This document shows positions 6,542 to 10,757 of a stretch of DNA of 10,757 nt, in pieces. The notes below the pieces were generated by a model that ran no database searches, was not told where the DNA came from, and saw only the letters and a program-made list of their open reading frames with translations. Position 1 is the stretch's first letter; every line of letters starts with the position of its first letter. Source of the DNA: an uncultured Lachnospiraceae bacterium (lineage in GTDB: Bacteria; Bacillota; Clostridia; Lachnospirales; Lachnospiraceae); assembly GCA_948468325.1 (NCBI GenBank), contig CAOKHR010000061.1, positions 1-10,757 of the forward strand. The letters are read 5' to 3'. The translations under genes and the position numbers were made by a program.

Positions 6542-7909
6542 TTATGATCTTTTAGAAACAGGGATATATTCTTTGTGGCTGTCTACATATTTATATGCGG
6601 GACGCATAATCTTTCCGTTATAGGAAAGTTCTTCCAACCGATGGGCGCTCCATCCGGAAATTCTTGCGATGGCAAAAATCGGAGTATAAAGCTCCAGCGG
6701 AAGATTGAGCATAGAATAAGCAAAGCCGCTGTAGAAATCTACATTGGGGCTGACACCTTTGTAAATTTTGCGTTCTTCTGCGATAACTTTCGGAGCAAGA
6801 CGCTCAACAAGAGAATAAAGTGCAAATTCCCTGTCTTTTCCTTTTTCTTTTGAAAGACGTTCCACAAAAGAATGGAAGATAACGGCACGCGGATCGGAAA
6901 GTGAGTATACGGCGTGTCCCATACCATAAATCAGTCCTGCATGGTCAAATGCTTCTTTGTTTAAAAGCGCACGCAGATAGCGGCTGACTTCCTCTTCATC
7001 TGTCCAGTCCGTTAAATTTGCTTTCATATCTTCAAACATCTTAACAACTTTAATATTTGCACCGCCGTGCTTCGGGCCTTTGAGAGAACCTAAAGATGCC
7101 GCAATTACAGAGTAAGTATCTGTTGCGGAAGAAGATACCAGATGTGTTGTAAAAGTAGAGTTGTTACCTCCGCCATGCTCCATATGCAGAATAAGTGCAA
7201 TGTCTAAAAGCTTTGCCTCTAATGCAGAAAATCTGGAATCAGGCCTTAAAATATGGAGGATGTTTTCTGCTGTGGAATATTCCGGTTTTGGCTGGTGAAT
7301 AAAAAGACTGGCGCCATCATGATAGTGTTTGAATGCCTGGTAACCATAAACGGATAAAAGAGGAAAAAGGCTGATTAACTGAAGGCACTGCCGCAGCACA
7401 TTCGGAATCGATACGTCATCTGCTTTTTCATCATAGGAATAAAGGGTAAGTACGCTTCTGGCAAGTGTATTCATCATATCATTGCTCGGAGCTTTCATAA
7501 TAATATCTCTTACAAAACTGGTAGGAAGTGTTCGGTATTCGCTTAAGAGCGATGTGAATTCTTCTAACTGCTGCTTTGTGGGAAGTTTTCCGAACAAAAG
7601 CAGATAAGTACTTTCTTCAAAACCAAAATGGTTTGTATCGTCAATTCCCTTTACAATATCTTTTACGTTATATCCACGATAATAAAGCTCACCGTCAGTA
7701 GGAACAGGCTTCCCGTTCTCAATTTTGGTTGCGCAGACATCATAAATCTGCGTTAATCCAACTAATACACCTTTGCCATTTAAATCACGAAGACCCCTTT
7801 TGACGTCATATTCAGTGTATAATTCAGGACGAATTGTTGCAGTTTCTTCACAGAGTCTGGCCAGTTTTAATATTTCAGGCGTAATTTCGCTGTATGAATT
7901 TGTTTGCAT
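6542..7909 (-). CDS. Citrate synthase (citrate/2-methylcitrate synthase family)
   Basis: The 455-residue product belongs to the Si-type citrate synthase family, which condenses acetyl-CoA with oxaloacetate in the cytoplasm. The catalytic triad positions are visible: His281 in PKHGGAN, His332 in GMGHAVY with DPRA following (339-342), and Asp391 in VDFYSG. His245 in HMEHGGGNNST is the usual oxaloacetate-binding region. The GMGHAVY motif has Ala where many citrate synthases have Arg (GxGHRVY). The protein is longer than the common 370-430-residue forms because of an N-terminal extension of about 40 residues. No aconitase or isocitrate dehydrogenase gene is adjacent. In a fermentative anaerobe it would most likely feed 2-oxoglutarate and glutamate synthesis; 2-methylcitrate synthase activity cannot be excluded. 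The ATG follows an AAAGGAGG site and a plausible promoter, so it is its own unit. Confidence 0.95.
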   Translation of the reverse strand: MQTNSYSEITPEILKLARLCEETATIRPELYTEYDVKRGLRDLNGKGVLVGLTQIYDVCATKIENGKPVPTDGELYYRGYNVKDIVKGIDDTNHFGFEESTYLLLFGKLPTKQQLEEFTSLLSEYRTLPTSFVRDIIMKAPSNDMMNTLARSVLTLYSYDEKADDVSIPNVLRQCLQLISLFPLLSVYGYQAFKHYHDGASLFIHQPKPEYSTAENILHILRPDSRFSALEAKLLDIALILHMEHGGGNNSTFTTHLVSSSATDTYSVIAASLGSLKGPKHGGANIKVVKMFEDMKANLTDWTDEEEVSRYLRALLNKEAFDHAGLIYGMGHAVYSLSDPRAVIFHSFVERLSKEKGKDREFALYSLVERLAPKVIAEERKIYKGVSPNVDFYSGFAYSMLNLPLELYTPIFAIARISGWSAHRLEELSYNGKIMRPAYKYVDSHKEYIPVSKRS

Positions 7910-7937
7910 ATAAGCCCTCCTTTCTGTATATTAAAAT

Positions 7938-7967
7938 ATAATACCATATAATGGCATAGTGAAACAA
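7938..7967 (-). promoter_or_regulatory. Likely promoter of citrate synthase
   Basis: On the minus strand TTGTTT (plus-strand 7962-7967), an 18-base spacer and TATTAT (7938-7943) with a TGG just before it (extended -10) lie about 28 bp before the ATG at 7909. The -35 is weak and the extended -10 compensates. Confidence 0.6.
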
Positions 7968-8155
7968 GGTAAATTAAAGCAGTTTAAAGAAATTTAAAAA
8001 AATTTAGACTTCGTTCACATTTATAATCATCAAAAAAGCATGAGTGTTGGTAAATAAATTATGAATAATCTGTTTTTTATTCAAAAGAAAGAACATGGTT
8101 TTATTTTGATAAAATGATTTGCGGGATGGAATAACTTTCGTTTGCCGCGACGGGA

Positions 8156-8174
8156 CGTCAGGATATTCTTGACG
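8156..8174. repeat. Imperfect inverted repeat overlapping the -35 box of the peptidase promoter
   Basis: CGTCAGGA (8156-8163), spacer TAT, and TCTTGACG (8167-8174) are complementary in seven of eight positions, with a G-T pair at the eighth. The right arm contains the whole TTGACG -35 hexamer, a typical position for a repressor operator. No regulator is encoded nearby. Confidence 0.5.
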
Positions 8175-8198
8175 ATTCTAATTTTTATGTGCTATGAT
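8169..8198 (+). promoter_or_regulatory. Likely promoter of the secreted C1 peptidase gene
   Basis: TTGACG (8169-8174), an 18-base spacer and TATGAT (8193-8198) with TGC before it (extended -10). Transcription would begin near 8205 and give a leader of about 115 bases before the ATG at 8322. Confidence 0.65.
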
Positions 8199-8284
8199 TA
8201 AAAAAAGTTATTTTTATTGTGCAAAAACAAAATGCGGGTTCGGAAGCAATCTTAATTTAAAATTGGAAACAGTGTTTTTCGTTT

Positions 8285-8298
8285 GCATTTTGAAATGC
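8285..8298 (+). repeat. Small hairpin just before the peptidase ribosome site
   Basis: GCATTT (8285-8290), TG, AAATGC (8293-8298) are self-complementary. The segment GCATTTTG (8285-8292) is also the exact complement of CAAAATGC at 8228-8235, so the leader can form two mutually exclusive pairings upstream of the AAAGGAG site at 8308-8314. A regulatory role is speculative. Confidence 0.35.
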
Positions 8299-8321
8299 AG
8301 GGGGAGAAAGGAGCTGCTGTT

Positions 8322-10757
8322 ATGTCTGGAAAGCAAAAACTGCGTATAATATGCCGGGTTCTGGCGTTATGCATATTCGGTTCTGTATTTATGCTTTATT
8401 TCGGCATAGGGCCGGTTCGTGCAGCAGAAGAGGTACAGAGAGCAGATTGGAACGAAAGTGTAGTGGGCAGGCCGGACGCTTTAGCGCCGCAGACGCTTTC
8501 GGAATTGCAGAATTCTCTGCCGTCTGAAGTGGCGGAGCTTCCTCGGTATGACAGTCGAAATTACGGTATCGTTCCGCCTGTAAAAGATCAGGGAGGATCA
8601 AATATCTGCTGGTGTTACGCCGGGATTACGGCTTCAGAAATTTCCATACATCGAACCGGTATAGATCCGGATGTCAGTATCAATAATCTGCGGCTCTCAC
8701 CGGAACTGCTGGCGCAGGTCCGGCATCAGAGAGGGGCAGATCCGCTGAATAATACGAAAGGAGAGAATACGAATCAGAATTGGTATAGCTCTCCCGGAAA
8801 TACGTCTTATACACCGGCGCTGTTTGCACAGTGGTGGGCGCCGGCGCCTGTTGGAGGAAACGCAGCAACGGCATATGAAAATTGTGCGTATCGGCTGGAA
8901 TCTGCGCTGCATTTGTATTCAGGCAGTGTAACGGCTTCTGTTTTGAGAGAACGTATAAAAAAGGCTATTGCTGCATACGGAGCAGTTACAGGTTCTTATA
9001 ATAATGTCCGTGAAACATATTTTTATAATCCGAAAAATGAAACCGGCACGGGATCATATCCGCATGCATGTACGATTATCGGCTGGGATGATACAATACC
9101 TGCTGAAAAATTTATTCCGGGAGGCGCAACTCAAAATGGCGGATGGCTTGTCAAAAACAGCTACGACTCCCTTCCTTATTTTTGGCTTTCTTATGACTGC
9201 GGCATATCGGATTCCACATGGGCGTTCAGTTATGTCCCCAAAAACATGTATGATTATAATTATTTTTATGATGCAAGCACGGAAGATTTTGGCATGAGCT
9301 ATTCTATGAATGTGACAAGCGGTGCAAATGTGTTTGAAGCAAAAAAGGGTTCTGAAAACGGGACGGAATGGCTTAAAGCAGTTAACGTGGCGTTTTTAGG
9401 GGACAATGCGACATGTCAGGTAAAAGTCTATACCGATCTTACAGATGCCAGCCAACCGGATAGCGGTACGCTGTCCGCTGAAAAAACAACGGGTATTCTG
9501 GAACGTCCGGGATATTATACGGTTCATTTAGACCAGCCCGTAGCATTAACGAAAGGCAGTTTTTTTGCGGTAGTGGCAACAGTGTCAAATGAAAAAAATA
9601 CAGCCCGATTCCGTCTGTCGCTGGACAAAGGAAAAAGTTACAGGATGTCGAATTATGGCACATGGGGCAGCCTGAACCAGACATTGCGCATTAAAGCGTA
9701 CACAAAAGCTGACTCCGGCACACAGATCAATCCTCCTGTGGCGGAGGCGCCGCCTGCAGTTGGAATTGATTATTCAGAAGAGACACTGACAAACTTCAAC
9801 CCCGAAGGAGTATATTTTATCAATGGAGAAGAGTATGTTATGGCAGGCAAATCGACATTGCCGATTTTGCCGGAGTGGATGGGAGAGATACTTTCCATCG
9901 TAAAAAAAGGAAGCGGCGCCGCAGCAAACAGCGAGCCGCAGCCGCTGGCAGTTCCGGGCCGTCCAGACGTTTTGTCCGGTTTGAGGGGAGAAAGCGGGGA
10001 AAACAATGGTAAAATAGCAGGGCTGGCGCCAAATGGCGAATATCAGATATTACAGGGAGAAACGTCTGAATGGAAAGATAAAACGGCAAATGATAACGGA
10101 GAGATAACCGGCCTAGCTTACGGTGCATATAAGGTGCGGATCAAGGCAGGCAAAGGAAGTTTTGCAGGCGAAGCGGCTGCAGTCATTATTCACAGGCCGG
10201 CTCGTCTGATGGCTGAAGCGCCAGTGTTTCATCCGGTTATTTATGGAGAAGAATGTGAGGCAAAAGTCATTTCTCTGTCCAATCAGGGAGACGGTGATAT
10301 AATAATAGAAAAGATGTCGTTTACAGGAGAAGGGGCGGATTATTTTACGTTCAATCAGACAGGAAGCTGTATTGTTCCGGCAAATGGAGAAAATACCGGG
10401 TATACCATTTGTCCCCGCATAAATGCGGATGTTGGAATGTATAGGGCGGATCTTGTCATCACTTATGACGGAGGAAAGCAGACGACCATTCAAGTACGTT
10501 TTACCGTTTCTGCCGCGCCGCAGAATGCACCCGCACCTCCATGTGAGAAAGAGAAAACAAAGAACAGCATTACATTAGAGAGGATCGAAAACAATGCAAA
10601 CGGCGCAAAAGCGCAGTATAGCAAAGACGGGGGAAACACATGGCAGGACAGCCCTGTTTTTTTGGAACTGACGCCGAATACGAGGTATTCGTTTGCAGCT
10701 CGTTATTACGGAACAAAGAATCATATGCTTTCGCCTGCAAGCGGCCTGACAGAGATT
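8322..10757 (+). CDS. Secreted papain-family (C1) peptidase with lectin-like domain and beta-sandwich-like repeats, 3' end outside window
   Basis: The frame is open from the ATG at 8322 to the right edge (812 codons, no stop), so the gene continues beyond it. AAAGGAG lies 7 bases before the ATG. Residues 1-35 are a signal peptide: basic start, hydrophobic core 9-30, probable cut after VRA/VRAA. The C1 peptidase domain spans about 75-305: oxyanion Gln90 (VKDQG), nucleophile Cys96 (ICW) at papain-like Q-x5-C spacing, His248 (YPHAC) and Asn279 (LVKNSYD). Residues about 308-462 resemble the lectin-like domain that commonly follows this peptidase type in Clostridia. Next come a Pro-rich linker, a repeat at about 560-625, an immunoglobulin-like segment at about 635-732, and a second repeat from about 748 (YSKDGGNTW). 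It should act outside the cell or on its surface; the anchor would be in the missing C terminus. A second Cys (98) beside the nucleophile is unusual. Confidence 0.9.
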   Translation, partial: MSGKQKLRIICRVLALCIFGSVFMLYFGIGPVRAAEEVQRADWNESVVGRPDALAPQTLSELQNSLPSEVAELPRYDSRNYGIVPPVKDQGGSNICWCYAGITASEISIHRTGIDPDVSINNLRLSPELLAQVRHQRGADPLNNTKGENTNQNWYSSPGNTSYTPALFAQWWAPAPVGGNAATAYENCAYRLESALHLYSGSVTASVLRERIKKAIAAYGAVTGSYNNVRETYFYNPKNETGTGSYPHACTIIGWDDTIPAEKFIPGGATQNGGWLVKNSYDSLPYFWLSYDCGISDSTWAFSYVPKNMYDYNYFYDASTEDFGMSYSMNVTSGANVFEAKKGSENGTEWLKAVNVAFLGDNATCQVKVYTDLTDASQPDSGTLSAEKTTGILERPGYYTVHLDQPVALTKGSFFAVVATVSNEKNTARFRLSLDKGKSYRMSNYGTWGSLNQTLRIKAYTKADSGTQINPPVAEAPPAVGIDYSEETLTNFNPEGVYFINGEEYVMAGKSTLPILPEWMGEILSIVKKGSGAAANSEPQPLAVPGRPDVLSGLRGESGENNGKIAGLAPNGEYQILQGETSEWKDKTANDNGEITGLAYGAYKVRIKAGKGSFAGEAAAVIIHRPARLMAEAPVFHPVIYGEECEAKVISLSNQGDGDIIIEKMSFTGEGADYFTFNQTGSCIVPANGENTGYTICPRINADVGMYRADLVITYDGGKQTTIQVRFTVSAAPQNAPAPPCEKEKTKNSITLERIENNANGAKAQYSKDGGNTWQDSPVFLELTPNTRYSFAARYYGTKNHMLSPASGLTEI

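Larger units (their letters stand above)
7968..8321. other. AT-rich divergent intergenic region between citrate synthase and the C1 peptidase
   Basis: This 354-bp stretch has no supportable gene. It holds A/T-tract sequence at about 7970-8010 (possible UP-element character for the citrate synthase promoter), a promoter at 8169-8198 for the peptidase, an inverted repeat over that promoter's -35 box (8156-8174), and a roughly 115-base leader with a self-complementary segment near the ribosome site. The longest ATG frame I examined is 18 codons (8061-8117) without a ribosome site. Confidence 0.6.

Noticed and set aside
8061..8117. 18-codon ATG frame in the citrate synthase/peptidase intergenic region
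   Set aside because: It has no ribosome site, is very AT-rich and shows no recognisable peptide features.
8199..8321. Cyclic-di-GMP or other known riboswitch in the peptidase leader
   Set aside because: I looked for GEMM-type conserved blocks (GCAAACC, GACGCAAAGC, GGTAGC) and did not find them; only short hairpins are present.
9838..10493. Several minus-strand frames inside the peptidase gene
   Set aside because: They are shadows of the continuous plus-strand frame from 8322, which has a signal peptide and a catalytic triad.

Overview
The window looks like a chromosomal stretch from a low-to-mid G+C anaerobic Firmicute, most likely a Lachnospiraceae-type Clostridium relative. This rests on AAGGAGG-type ribosome sites, AT-rich sigma-A-like promoters, a peptidoglycan-binding/YkuD L,D-transpeptidase, a secreted C1 peptidase with a lectin-like domain, an orphan ECF S-component and a roughly 455-residue clostridial-style citrate synthase. 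The lineage is inferred from protein style, not from a marker gene. I see no phage, transposon, CRISPR array or RNA gene.

Layout. Bases 1-1218 (+) are the 3' part of an L,D-transpeptidase gene whose start lies left of the window. It is followed after 36 bp by threonine synthase thrC (1255-2754, +). A hairpin at 2763-2782 separates thrC from a convergent two-gene minus-strand operon. That operon has a stand-alone response-regulator receiver (4047-3667) directly abutting (TAAATG) a 293-residue protein (3666-2785). I read the second protein as four MshEN-like 24-residue repeats fused to a CheC/CheX-type phosphatase domain. A divergent promoter drives a small three-helix membrane protein (4202-4552) and an ECF transporter S-component (4555-5133).

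A decayed toxin-antitoxin relic (5141-5412) follows. Next is an unrecognised 310-residue membrane protein with a CxxC...CxxC knuckle (5525-6457, +), which converges on citrate synthase (7909-6542, -) across a strong hairpin. After a 412-bp AT-rich divergent intergenic region, a long reading frame starts at 8322 and runs off the right edge. It encodes a secreted papain-family protease with a lectin-like domain and several beta-sandwich-like repeats (at least 812 residues).

How the genes relate. Most transcription units appear independent: cell-wall cross-linking, threonine synthesis, vitamin or other micronutrient uptake, citrate formation and surface proteolysis. The clear functional pair is the receiver and phosphatase-like operon. 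If the repeats bind cyclic di-GMP as MshEN domains do, the second protein could dephosphorylate the receiver under second-messenger control. That is an inference from motif spacing. No kinase, receptor or output protein is encoded in the window.
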